This document shows, in pieces, positions 13,401 through 21,872 of a DNA stretch of 42,215 bases. Location of the stretch: assembly GCA_004431415.1 (NCBI GenBank), contig QPMI01000446.1, forward strand, positions 1 through 42,215, in the 5' to 3' direction. Origin of the DNA: Cyanophora paradoxa (lineage: Eukaryota; Glaucocystophyceae; Cyanophorales; Cyanophoraceae). How positions within the stretch are numbered: the first letter of the stretch is position 1; each line of letters opens with the position of its first letter. The translations under genes were made by a program, and so were the position numbers. Below the pieces are notes generated by a model that saw only the letters and a list, made by a program, of their open reading frames with translations, was not told the origin of the DNA and ran no database searches.

Positions 13401-15275
13401 TCTACAAGCTGCTGGTGAACGGCCAGGTCGTCGCGACGCTGCCGCCGTCGGGAATCGCAATGAACGGTTTCGAGGCAAAGAGCCTGCCGTCGGGTGCGGT
13501 GGCGGAGGTGGTGGCGGTGTTCGCGTCAGGCGCCATGCTGTCGAGCACGCCTGTGCCGATCTCGGCGGGAGGCGGCGGCAGCGGGTTTGGCGTTGCAATT
13601 GTGGCCGCCCGCAAGTCGACGGCGCCCACGAACCTGCAGCTGGTGGATGTCGCGTCCGGCATGTTCGGCGGCACGACGGGCACGCTCTCGTGGTCGCTGC
13701 CGACGACGGGCCCGCCGCTTGCGCACCGTGTGCTGCGCGACGGCGTTGAGATTGCGAGGGTGCCGGGGACGCAAACGTCGGTGGAGGTGCCGGACCTTGC
13801 GAGGGGCTTGGTGTCGACATTTGTCGTGGTGGCAGTGGACGGCGCCAGCGGAGCCGAGTCGAAGCCGCTCATCGCTGGCATCGCCCGGGACCCGAACAGT
13901 GGCATCACCCTTAAGGCGGTGCCTACCGCTTCGAACGGCTCGTCAGCGCAGCTCTCGTGGAACACGCCTGCTGCGTCTGATACAGTGACTCTCTACAAGC
14001 TGCTGGTGAACGGCCAGGTCGTCGCGACGCTGCCGCCGTCGGGAATCGCAATGAACGGTTTCGAGGCAAAGAGCCTGCCGTCGGGTGCGGTGGCGGAGGT
14101 GGTGGCGGTGTTCGCGTCAGGCGCCACGCTGTCGAGCACGCCTGTGCCGATCTCGGCGGGAGGCGGCGGCAGCGGGTTTGGCGTTCGGGCCGCCCGCAAG
14201 TCGACGGCGCCCACGAACCTGCAGCTGGTGGATGTCGCGTCCGGCATGTTCGGCGGCACGACGGGCACGCTCTCGTGGTCGCTGCCGACGACGGGCCCGC
14301 CGCTTGCGCACCGTGTGCTGCGCGACGGCGTTGAGATTGCGAGGGTGCCGGGGACGCAAACGTCGGTGGAGGTGCCGGACCTTGCGAGGGGCTTGGTGTC
14401 GACATTTGTCGTGGTGGCAGTGGACGGCGCCAGCGGAGCCGAGTCGAAGCCGCTCATCGCTGGCATCGCCCGGGACCCGAACAGTGGCATCACCCTTAAG
14501 GCGGTGCCTACCGCGTCGAACGGCTCGTCAGCGCAGCTCTCGTGGAACACGCCTGCTGCGTCTGATACAGTGACTCTCTACAAGCTGCTGGTGAACGGCC
14601 AGGTCGTCGCGACGCTGCCGCCGTCGGGAATCGCGATGAACGGTTTCGAGGCAAAGAGCCTGCCGTCGGGTGCGGTGGCGGAGGTGGTGGCGGTGTTCGC
14701 GTCAGGCGCCACGCTGTCGAGCACGCCTGTGCCGATCTCGGGCTCGCGGATCTTGGGCGCCCGTAGTGGCTCGCTCTCCGGTCCCGGTTGGACAATGAGT
14801 ACTTCAGCCGGCCATAGCGTCCATGACGGGGCGTTCAATGGATCCAGACACCGTCGCTCCTCGACATCCTTCAACGGTGCAGGACTTCTATTGGGAGAAT
14901 CCGCCACTGCTGCGACGGTTGTGGCTGCAGCGGCAATTCCGACTCCGGCACCTGCAGCGCCGGCGCTGTCGCTTTTCCCGCTTCTTCCTGCCTACTACGT
15001 AATCCGTCGGAACGGCGAGAATATTGGGACGGTTCCGCGGACGCAGCATTCTTTCGAGATCACCGATGTGGAGTTCGATGCGAACGCCATCCTTGATGTT
15101 TATGCAGTGAATGCTGGCGGCGCCTCTGGCCCCCGTCGTACAGCCTCTCTATGGGTGTGGCTTCGAATACTGCCACAGGGATTCACCTGACTGCGCGGCC
15201 GACGCGAGTCAACGGATCCCGCGCAAAGCTGCTCTGGAACACTCCGAAGGTGACGTCCAAGGACCGCTTGACGAG
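7403..15275 (+). CDS. Giant receptor gene, part 4: single TM helix followed by 12 tandem FN3-pair repeats
   Basis: After the GPS comes a ~45-residue Pro/Gly/Ala-rich stalk, then a hydrophobic helix (V-A-V-P-V-V-V-G-S-I-T-I-A-L-L, ~7540-7608) with Y-T-R-N on its far side. Next are twelve near-identical ~195-residue units, each with two FN3-like beta-sandwiches. The first has L-S-W, H-R-V-L-R-D-G and F-V-V-V-A-V-D. The second has L-S-W-N-T-P, Y-K-L-L-V-N-G-Q and V-V-A-V-F. A Gly/Ser-rich linker joins the units. Divergent FN3 sequence follows to 15275. With a GPS outside the cell and only one helix, the FN3 array should be cytosolic. The frame breaks at about 8012, 8321, 8760, 9966, 12866 and 15150, each a one-base change in a short homopolymer relative to sister units, so assembly errors are the likely cause. 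Confidence 0.75.
7735..14740 (+). repeat. Tandem array of 12 units, 585/591 bp, with a 3-unit super-period
   Basis: Units start at about 7735, 8324, 8908, 9493, 10083, 10668, 11253, 11844, 12429, 13013, 13604 and 14189. Two length classes differ by six bases in the linker (with or without GCAATT). The long form recurs every third unit, making a ~1761-bp higher-order repeat. Shared variants support this: CTCATTGCTGG in units 5 and 8, and GGAGGTGG before units 7 and 10. Unit 12 loses the array sequence at ~14740. Confidence 0.9.
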
Positions 15276-15337
15276 GTGCATTGATTGATTGCTGCTCGCG
15301 TTCGTTAGCGGGGCTGATTATGATGCCCATTCTGCAG
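15276..15337 (+). other. Intron before the last receptor exon
   Basis: A 62-nt GT-AG intron with a CTGAT branch-like site (15314-15318) and acceptor CTGCAG. Splicing joins K-D-R-L-T to S-F-E-I-F-L-N-G-N and completes a second-type FN3 domain that aligns with the array. Confidence 0.75.
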
Positions 15338-15683
15338 CTTCGAAATCTTCCTGAACGGGAACCGCATTGCTGCGGCTCCGGCTCCGGTCGGCAAACAAGG
15401 AGCCGCGCTCAACACGTTCTCAGTCGACAGTGTCCCACCCACTGCCGCCTTCCAAGTGATGGCATTCTCGTCTCGCTCCGGGCCAGTGCCGGTCGCCGCG
15501 AGCCGCGTTGTGGAGTTGCAGCCCTACGACAGCAAGGCCCGAAGTGACAAAGGCGAGGAGGAGGCCCCGAGCGTGGCGGCCCCGGGTGACCTCGAGCTGG
15601 AGCTGAACAAGGTCGCGCAGGATCGGCATGACCCGAAGCGGGCCTCCTGCGTCCTGACCTGGAAGGCCCCGGGGTCATCATAG
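15338..15683 (+). CDS. Giant receptor gene, part 5: C-terminal exon
   Basis: This exon completes the last FN3-like domain (F-L-N-G-N-R-I, F-Q-V-M-A-F-S-S-R-S-G, V-P-V-A-A-S-R-V-V-E-L). It adds a charged linker rich in Lys and Glu and ends C-V-L-T-W-K-A-P-G-S-S before TAG at 15681-15683. C-V-L-T-W-K resembles the start of another FN3 domain, so the true end could lie further on if the stop is an error or a missed splice. AT-rich DNA follows immediately, which favours a real end. Confidence 0.6.
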
Positions 15684-16742
15684 GCGCAGCCTTTCAAATT
15701 CGAGACCGTTACAGATAAGATATAATTATATATAACTAGATATAGATATATTGATGTAGGCAGAGGCTCACACGTAGCGGTAGCCTTGCAGTGTGCGCAT
15801 TGCAGGCCCTAGGTCAGGAAAGTGTGCGCACAGCCCCAGTGTCTGTGTTAGCCATTTCAATGATGTATTTAGCCTTCATCTGTTCTATTATTTGTATTTC
15901 GCGCATGCGCGATGAGGCATGTCTAGACTCAGACTGAGATCTGCATCAATATCTGTCCAATATCTTCAGTCAGCTTTCGATTCGCTTCTGATGAGCTCGA
16001 CTACTCTGTGTGACTTGTATATTCAATCATATTCTTAACCGACTGTATTCTATTCTGAGATTATTCATCGTGTCCATTAATATTTCTGGCGAGCATTCAA
16101 GGGCAAGCAGCTGAAGGTTGCAGCATGCGCAGGGATGCTGCGGGAGAAATTCTAGATGCTGCGGCTGTGCCCCATTATTAACCAACATTATATAATTAGC
16201 CTAATGCAGGATGATATCGATGAGCCACCCCTCCACCTCCTCCCCCTCCACCTCCTCCCCCCACCTCCTCCCGCTCCCCCTCCCCCCACCTCCCCCCGCT
16301 CCCCCCCCCCCCCCCCTCCTGGCCCCCACGGCCTCCACTAATTTAATTCCCCTCGCTCTGAATTTTTCAAGAAGAAGTCCTAAGAAGTCCCCTCCAAATG
16401 ATTTTGAATTTTGTAATCGATATCAACTCCCATGCAATTTCCCTCTTTTTTCTTTCATTCGCTATAAATTTCCCCTCGAATTCGAACTCGATCCACTCCT
16501 CTCGATCGAGCTCCGGAAGAGCTCCACAGGCCGGCCTAGCTCCAGGGCAGAGAAAGAAGCCTGTCAGTCGGTCCCATGTCCGCTTCAAGCGCTAGCGCGG
16601 CATCGATATCGATGGACTCCTTCCCTGGTAATCGAAAATCTCCCGCTGGTGATCATGATTGCAATGCGCCGACGGCTTTCGCATTTAATGCATATGGCAC
16701 ATTTCGGTGCTCGCGATCATACATGGCACATTTCGTGCGCAG
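15684..16742. other. Intergenic region, AT-rich then polypyrimidine
   Basis: This interval holds a run of TA-rich words (15718-15752), a short inverted pair around GTGTGCGCA, and the C-rich tract described separately. Two ATGGCACATTTCG copies lie at ~16699 and ~16723. I see no convincing gene. It probably contains the receptor 3' UTR and the promoter and first exon of the F-box gene. The left arm of the large inverted repeat starts at 16246. Confidence 0.5.
16228..16330 (+). repeat. C-rich polypyrimidine tract (G-rich on minus strand)
   Basis: An irregular CCTCC/CCCC run of ~100 bases that includes one pure C run of about 16. The minus strand could form G-quadruplexes. The contig's right end stops in the mirrored copy of this tract. 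Confidence 0.85.
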
Positions 16743-19550
16743 ATGAAGTCCTCCTCGCTATCATGTCGAATTTAGTGAAGGAAGCGGCGCGGGGCCTCGC
16801 TCCAGTGGCACTTGTGAACAGGAGACTACGCGCGCTGAGCGGAGATCCCTCGCTGTGGGATAGCCCTCGCTTTCGCCACGACGATCCGCCGTCTTTCTTC
16901 GTCGGCTCGTGCAGACGGCACGGGCGGCATTTTCGCCGCCTTTGCATCTCGGGACTCGCTCATTTGTCGGGGCGGGACGCGGTCAGAGGCGTTTCGTACT
17001 GCCCGAACCTGACCCATCTCAGCATATCGAGCTTTCTCGGACATATGGAGAGCTGTCGCTACGAGGAGACGAACGAACACTTGATTTCGAATATTAATCG
17101 CACGATGCTCGTGCGTTCCTACGTTTGGAAGACCCTCCCTCAGATGCCAGTGCGCTACGATTTGATATCGAGCTTCTTCGAATTTCTATTATATTATGCA
17201 ACGGTCCCCTAGAACCTCATTCACCTGAACGCGTCGGACGTCTCCATCACGGCGAGCTGCCTCGCCTCGGTGCTCAAGTCCTGCAGCGAGAAGCTCACCA
17301 AGCTGTACCTAAGGCGCGGCACTCGCCGCTTGTGCCCCATGCGCATGGCCGCTGGATTTCCCGCTGCTGATGCCTCGCCACGCGCAGCGACACCTTCCTC
17401 GTTGCAGACGAGTTCTCTCGGAAGGCCCGAGATAGCACTCCGGAGGAGAGCTGGCCTGCAGCGCACGCTTCGAGCATTCTGCATGCTTTCGCCGACATCG
17501 AGTGCGAGTTTTCCGTTTTCAGAATTCGAACAGATATATATTATAGCTAGTTGCGTACTTTACTTAAACCAGGCGCAGGCTCCCGCGGCTTGAGGAGCTA
17601 GATCTGTCCCGCACCATCTGCGACGAGCGGAATCTGTCGCAATTCCTCGCCCGCCTTCCGTCTCTCAAAGAGCTTTTCCTTGTGGGCTAACGTTCTCTGA
17701 ACTTTAAGAACTCGTCCAGTTTAAGCGAGCTCGCATCTGCGAACAGGTCCATCCGTTAAAGGAGCCGCCTTCGGACTGGCACTTCACGCTCGCTCGAACC
17801 CACTTGAGCAAGCTACGCCACTGGTGCGCGTGACTTTTCATGTCAAGTTTGCCTTGTAGAGCTTCACGTCCGTTTGCACACCTTCGACTTCGCCTCGCAG
17901 GAGCGCCAAGGGCCTGAAGGCAACGCTGCAGGCACGCGGTGTCTCCGTTACTCGAAAGAACTTCCTCAAGCTGGTGCGTGAACGTTGGGCCCCACATGTT
18001 TTCCAGATCCGGGCCCGGGGATCCGCGCCGTATGTACATGTGTATTTATTTTCTAGTCCTTGTAGATGACAGAACTCGTTGTCCTGTCGACGCCACCCTA
18101 CTCGAACTCCCCGCGAGCGCGAGCAGTCTACGCGAAGGTTTGTACGTGTTGTATAAAATCCTAGCATCGATATTTTGATGCACCTTCGATTTCATGCGCG
18201 CGCGCATCAAAATCGTGCGGCGCGCATTATTTATTATGCCCAGGTCATGAAGCTTCTGCCGGTGGTCCAGCGCTGCGCGGGCATCGACGCTCGCCTCCAA
18301 GACGGATCCACGCTCTTCCTCTCCGCTATGTATTCGGGGGTACCTTTGCACATTTGCTCCCCCGCTATATATGCTTTGTTGAATTCGCTCATCGGTCCCC
18401 GCTTTGACTCGAGCGCCGCGCTTGGCAGTACTTTGCGGCGGCGCAGCGGCTCGTGGAGGAGTTCGGGGCGGACCCGCTCGCGCGGTGCCGGCCGACTCGC
18501 TTTCGGGCACAGGAAGACCCCTGGGTGCGCATGCACGCGTCCTCTATCTGATCTTCTCGCCACCATCGATCCCCTCATATTCCTGCCGCCCCTCCATGGC
18601 CGCGGCTCCGATCCACAGTCTCCGCCCTACCCGACTACGGGGCACTTCAGCTTGAAGCGCGAAGCGGAAATCGGTCAGCCCGTTTCCGAGGCTCCCATGA
18701 GCGTATCGATTTCGCTCGTGATATCAGGGCCACAGCTTTTCATGATCAATTCGCGTCCGCGATTGTCATGCCTGGCGCATCGGTGCTCCATCTTTTCGCC
18801 CAAAAAGAGGGGTGCGCACATGTACAGCGCTAGCTATAGCACTCTAGCTAGATACCTTTTCTTTGGTGTTACTTGCAGTTTCCAATCCAGTTTGAGCGGG
18901 AATATCGCAGCCCAAGTTCACTTCAGCTGCGGAGTGCGCCAAGACGCGCTGCAGACCGACAGCTCGTCGGCCAGGTTCCGAACGTGAGTGTATATATGCA
19001 TCCCCTGCAGCTGCCAGCTGCAGGTGGGCTTCTCCGGCCTCTAACCCGTCATCAATCAGTTGCTCCGGGACTGGGGTGCCGCCCGCCTCGTTAATGAGGC
19101 GACCTGGGGCGAGCGGGGCCTCCCCCCCCTCCACGCCTTCTTGGCGACAGAGTGAGCCGGCCTCCCCTTAGGTCTCCCCTTCGCTCCGCGCTCACGAGCC
19201 TCGCGCAGCCCGCCTGTCTCATCCCTCTCAGGGATCTTTCTTGCAAGATCGATTTCCCCGCGCGAAGTGCTCCTAGCGCTGGGCGCCGACGAATCCAAGA
19301 CCGACGCCCGCGGCCGGTCGGTGCTGCACATCGCTGCTGCTTCGGGGCGCCCCCAGGCGGTGCGCGAAATCCTCGCCGCCCACCCCGGCATCATCAACGC
19401 CCGAGGTCTGCCTTCCATTTTAAATTCGAACATTAACTCAGATTTTTATCAATGGTGTGAAACCCGCTGCGTCGCATATAAAAGTGGCTGCACCGCCCTT
19501 CTCCTCGCTATCCGCACAATTGGATCACCAAGTGCGCCCCTGTTTTCCGA
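16743..19550 (+). CDS. F-box / LRR / ankyrin-repeat gene, multi-exon, 3' end lost at the element
   Basis: Probably a substrate-recognition subunit of an SCF-type ubiquitin ligase. An F-box-like stretch (D-E-V-L-L-A-I-M-S-N-L, V-A-L-V-N-R-R-L-R-A-L, D-P-S-L-W) follows an acceptor at 16741-16742. LRR-like exons follow: C-P-N-L-T-H-L-S-I near 17005, L-I-H-L-N-A-S-D-V near 17215, and L-E-E-L-D-L-S near 17590. Then come small ankyrin-like exons: 18244-18339; 18429-18524; 19060-19151 with G-L-P-P-L-H-A-F-L-A-T; and 19248-19405 with S-V-L-H-I-A-A-A-S-G-R. The last two splice in frame. A final piece reads S-G-C-T-A-L-L-L-A-I (~19485). Ankyrin coding stops just before the AT-rich element, so the gene looks interrupted. 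Exon 17901-17973 is also bounded by clean splice sites. Confidence 0.65.
19152..19247 (+). other. Intron in the ankyrin region
   Basis: GT-AG, 96 nt, donor GA|GTGAGCC. The carry GA joins A to give Glu, then S-I-S-P-R-E-V-L-L-A-L-G-A-D, keeping the ankyrin frame. Confidence 0.65.
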
Positions 19551-19728
19551 TTTCCCATCGTTCCCCGCCCCGCGGCCGTCAGAATAACCGCAGATATAAT
19601 ACTAGTGGCCCGGCCGCGTTTTGGCGCGCCGGGGGTGCAAGGGGGGAATCTGGATCTAATGAAAGAGTAGTAGTGGCACGAACATGCACGGGGCAGATGT
19701 AGATTGACCCCGGCCCAGCGCGCGCGGC

Positions 19729-19823
19729 ACACATATTGAAAAACGAATTTAAATCCCTCGTTCATCTCGATCGCTTCGCGATCTCGATTCACTCTGGATT
19801 TAAATTCGTTTTTCAATATGTGT
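19729..19823. repeat. Imperfect terminal hairpin at the host-element boundary
   Basis: A perfect 28-nt inverted repeat (19729-19756 with 19796-19823, outer bases ACACATATTG) encloses 39 nt. Inside is a second, shorter stem, GATCGC-TTC-GCGATC, with mismatched flanks. The shape resembles incompletely paired hairpin ends known from poxviruses, ASFV and chloroviruses, but that role is inferred. Confidence 0.8.
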
Positions 19824-20133
19824 TAATTTAATACTAAAATACATATTTTTCGATTAATTTCTTAAACTTTTTATGCAAACTTTGTATAAAATAATGCAAA
19901 CTTTGTATTAAAAATGAAAACGCGTTTACCAAAATGCATATTTTCGATTAAACTTCGATAGATTCAATTGATCTTATATCGATTGATTATGTACTTTGTT
20001 GTTTACATACAAATCTGCGATAGATTAACATTAAACTGCTTAAAGATCGATATAATTGCGATTAAATTGCATAAATTCGCATAAACTCGATATATCTCTC
20101 ATGTATTGAAGTAGACCACCGCCCATTCTGTAT
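19824..20133. other. AT-rich subterminal region without genes
   Basis: Contains two near copies of ATGCAAACTTTGTAT (19873-19910) and two of CATATTTTTCGATTAA-like words (~19840 and ~19936). No credible ORF. Confidence 0.6.
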
Positions 20134-20402
20134 CGAAAAACGCAAAAAGTGTCACAGAGTTGCATTGTGTCCAATTGAACAATCGATGAGATTGCTGATG
20201 TACATTTTTGCACCGAAAAAGTGTCACAGAGTTGCATTATCTCCCATTAAACAATCGATTAGATTGCGGGATTTTCTATTGGAATATATCGGAACTGCAT
20301 TATGTCCAATTAAACAATCGATGAGATTGCGGATTTATATTTTAGATCGAAAAAGTGTCACAGAGTTGCATGGTCTCCAATTGAACAATCGATTAGATTG
20401 CA
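20134..20402. repeat. Four subterminal direct repeats of ~63-72 bp
   Basis: Each copy has AGTGTCACAGAGTTGCAT, a short variable gap, CCAATTRAACAATCGAT and AGATTGC. The AACAATCGAT cores lie at 20178, 20250, 20313 and 20384. The third copy lacks the GTGTCACAGAG block. Not coding; probably replication- or packaging-related, or regulatory. Confidence 0.85.
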
Positions 20403-20429
20403 TATGTTCTATAAAACAGAATAATTGAA

Positions 20430-20960
20430 TTCAAGTGTGACAGGTAGTATTCAAATGATATTCAGTAATAGATATATTTGTTTTTGAGAAAGTCAGTAAG
20501 AGGGGTAGAATGTCTGTGACAGGTGTGACAGGTGTGACAGGTGTTTTCAGAAGTCTGTCATTTTTGAAAAATTTAGAAAGTTTGAAAATAGGTGTCACAC
20601 CTGTCACACCTGTCACACTCAATTAAACTACCTGTCACACCTGGTCTCCTTACCATTTTCAGTAAGACAGAAAGGTATTCATGAAATCGACTATTGTTGG
20701 GTGGATTTTGAAGGTGTCACACCTGTCACATAGACTGTTTTCAGTAAGACAACAATAAATTCTTGAATATCTCAGTAAGAAATAGAGTCTTTTGTTAATT
20801 GGGTGTGACGGGTGTGACAGGTGTGACAGGTGTTTTCAGAAGTCTGTAATTTGTGAGAATTTTAAAAAGTTTGAAAATAGGTGTCACACCTGTCACAGGC
20901 GTCACAGTCAATTAAATAGGTGTCACACCCGATTATCTGACCATTTTCAGTAAGACCATC
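20430..20960. repeat. TGTGACAGG / CCTGTCACA iteron-like arrays in two inverted modules
   Basis: Module I has three TGTGACAGG copies at 20513-20543 facing three CCTGTCACA-type copies at 20591-20618. Module II (20803-20832 facing 20880-20907) repeats the design with the same central text, TTTTCAGAAGTCTGT. Single or paired copies lie at 20435, 20630, 20714 and 20918. The word TCAGTAAGA recurs about five times between them. The pattern resembles iterons bound by an initiator protein; function is inferred. Confidence 0.8.
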
Positions 20961-20986
20961 TGAAATTCTGAATTTCTCAGTGTCAA

Positions 20987-21388
20987 CTAACTCGGAAATC
21001 GCAATACTCTATGTTTCTCCGATTTCTCCAACCCTGAAAACACACCTGTTATTCTCTCATCTATCTCATGAGATACTCTCGTGGTTTTTCTCTCTGCTTC
21101 TAATCCACAACTGAATATATCAATCGCCAGCATACCTTCATTTGAGTAACAATGAGCAGTGCAGTGGCTCTCATCCAGCAGAAGAACCATTGCAAAACCA
21201 GGAGGAGAAATACCACCATCGAAAATCTCGCAATGCTTGTGAACTACTCGAATACCTTGCTCTTGAATAATAGTTTGTAAGAACTGCATTAACCACCTGG
21301 TCGTTGTCTCCAAGTCTTCCACTCCTACTGCTAATTGGGTTCTGAATTTGTAATCCAGCATCACATGGAAGCCTCGATGAGTATTCAT
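20987..21388 (-). CDS. speD: S-adenosylmethionine decarboxylase proenzyme, SpeD type (left copy)
   Basis: SpeD enzymes make decarboxylated AdoMet, the aminopropyl donor for spermidine synthesis. The proenzyme cuts itself at a Glu-Ser bond, and the Ser becomes the pyruvoyl cofactor. Here E73-S74-H75 is the cleavage site. H79 (Ser+5) and C94 (Ser+20) match the processing His and catalytic Cys spacing of the bacterial family. An N-terminal G-F-H and A-I-D-I-F-S-C-G also fit. The length, 133 residues, is normal. The right-arm copy has one A fewer in an A run and ends after 108 residues, so the true C-terminus is uncertain. It is the outermost gene before the noncoding repeats. Relatives in the family also decarboxylate arginine or ornithine, so the substrate is not proven. 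It is a likely auxiliary metabolic gene. Confidence 0.85.
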   Translation of the reverse strand: MNTHRGFHVMLDYKFRTQLAVGVEDLETTTRWLMQFLQTIIQEQGIRVVHKHCEIFDGGISPPGFAMVLLLDESHCTAHCYSNEGMLAIDIFSCGLEAERKTTRVSHEIDERITGVFSGLEKSEKHRVLRFPS

Positions 21389-21428
21389 TTATGAATAATT
21401 TAGAAAAATTAAAAACGCGATTGGTAGA

Positions 21429-21578
21429 ATGCGAACCATCTTAGCAAGAGTGCTACCTTATGAGTTGGTGGATATCATTCTGCTGCACTACCACAAGACC
21501 TGTCCAAACTGCTTTGACACATGCATAATCACAAAGGGAAAATGGGGAAAGATCCTCATTTCTCTCTCAAAGATCTAA
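21429..21578 (+). CDS. 49-residue LPYEL / CxxC microprotein (left copy)
   Basis: A small ORF on the strand opposite its neighbours, filling the gap between speD and the DUF723-like gene. It starts M-R-T-I-L-A-R-V-L-P-Y-E-L-V-D-I-I-L-L and continues with C-P-N-C. The L-P-x-E-L-x-x-x-I-L pattern resembles the first helix of F-box-like domains found in small proteins of large DNA viruses, and C25-P-N-C28 could bind zinc with C32. Its stop overlaps the neighbour's stop tail to tail. The ORF is intact and identical in length in both arms, which supports coding. Function unknown. Confidence 0.5.
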   Translation: MRTILARVLPYELVDIILLHYHKTCPNCFDTCIITKGKWGKILISLSKI

Positions 21579-21847
21579 TCAAAGTACAGTACCACTGGTT
21601 TATCATCTATCACAATTCCTGATGTAGTCTTTTTTCTGTAAGCATGAGAGGATTTCTTGTTGCACTCTCTGCATCCACTTCCCCTTACATGATTAAATGG
21701 GTAGGTTTGGAGGATCTTGTTGCATTTAAGGCATCTAACAGAGACCTTCTCTTGTGCTTTCTTATACACTGTCTCACTATAATCGAATTTAGCATCACCA
21801 TGAACCATCATTGCAGATTCTATGAATTTCTTTGTTTTATCATCCAT
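21575..21847 (-). CDS. DUF723-like zinc-binding small protein (left copy)
   Basis: 90 residues with the pattern F-I-x-x-A-x-x-V-H-G-D-x-x-F-D-Y-S-x-x-V-Y, then V-R-C-L-K-C-N-K and G-S-G-C-R-E-C. This spacing (H-G-x-x-x-Y-D-Y, C-x-x-C, G-x-G-C-x-x-C) is typical of the DUF723-like domain common in large DNA viruses and phages, often beside nuclease domains. No nuclease domain is attached here. A TATATAGA-like word lies just upstream of the ATG. Intact in both arms. Confidence 0.7.
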   Translation of the reverse strand: MDDKTKKFIESAMMVHGDAKFDYSETVYKKAQEKVSVRCLKCNKILQTYPFNHVRGSGCRECNKKSSHAYRKKTTSGIVIDDKPVVLYFD

Positions 21848-21872
21848 TCCTCTCTATATATACCTGAGATTT

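Noticed and set aside
7472-14795. Many 80-210-residue ORFs on both strands in the FN3 array, repeated every ~585 bp
   Set aside because: They are shadow frames of the GC-rich repeat; only the FN3 frame has domain logic and splices to the flanking exons.
20165-20622. Short ORFs across the ~66-bp repeats and TGTGACA arrays
   Set aside because: Their peptides merely repeat the noncoding motifs (for example V-T-G-V-T-G-V-T).
20134-20960. CRISPR array
   Set aside because: Repeats are degenerate, close to adjacent or inverted, with no uniform spacers and no cas genes.
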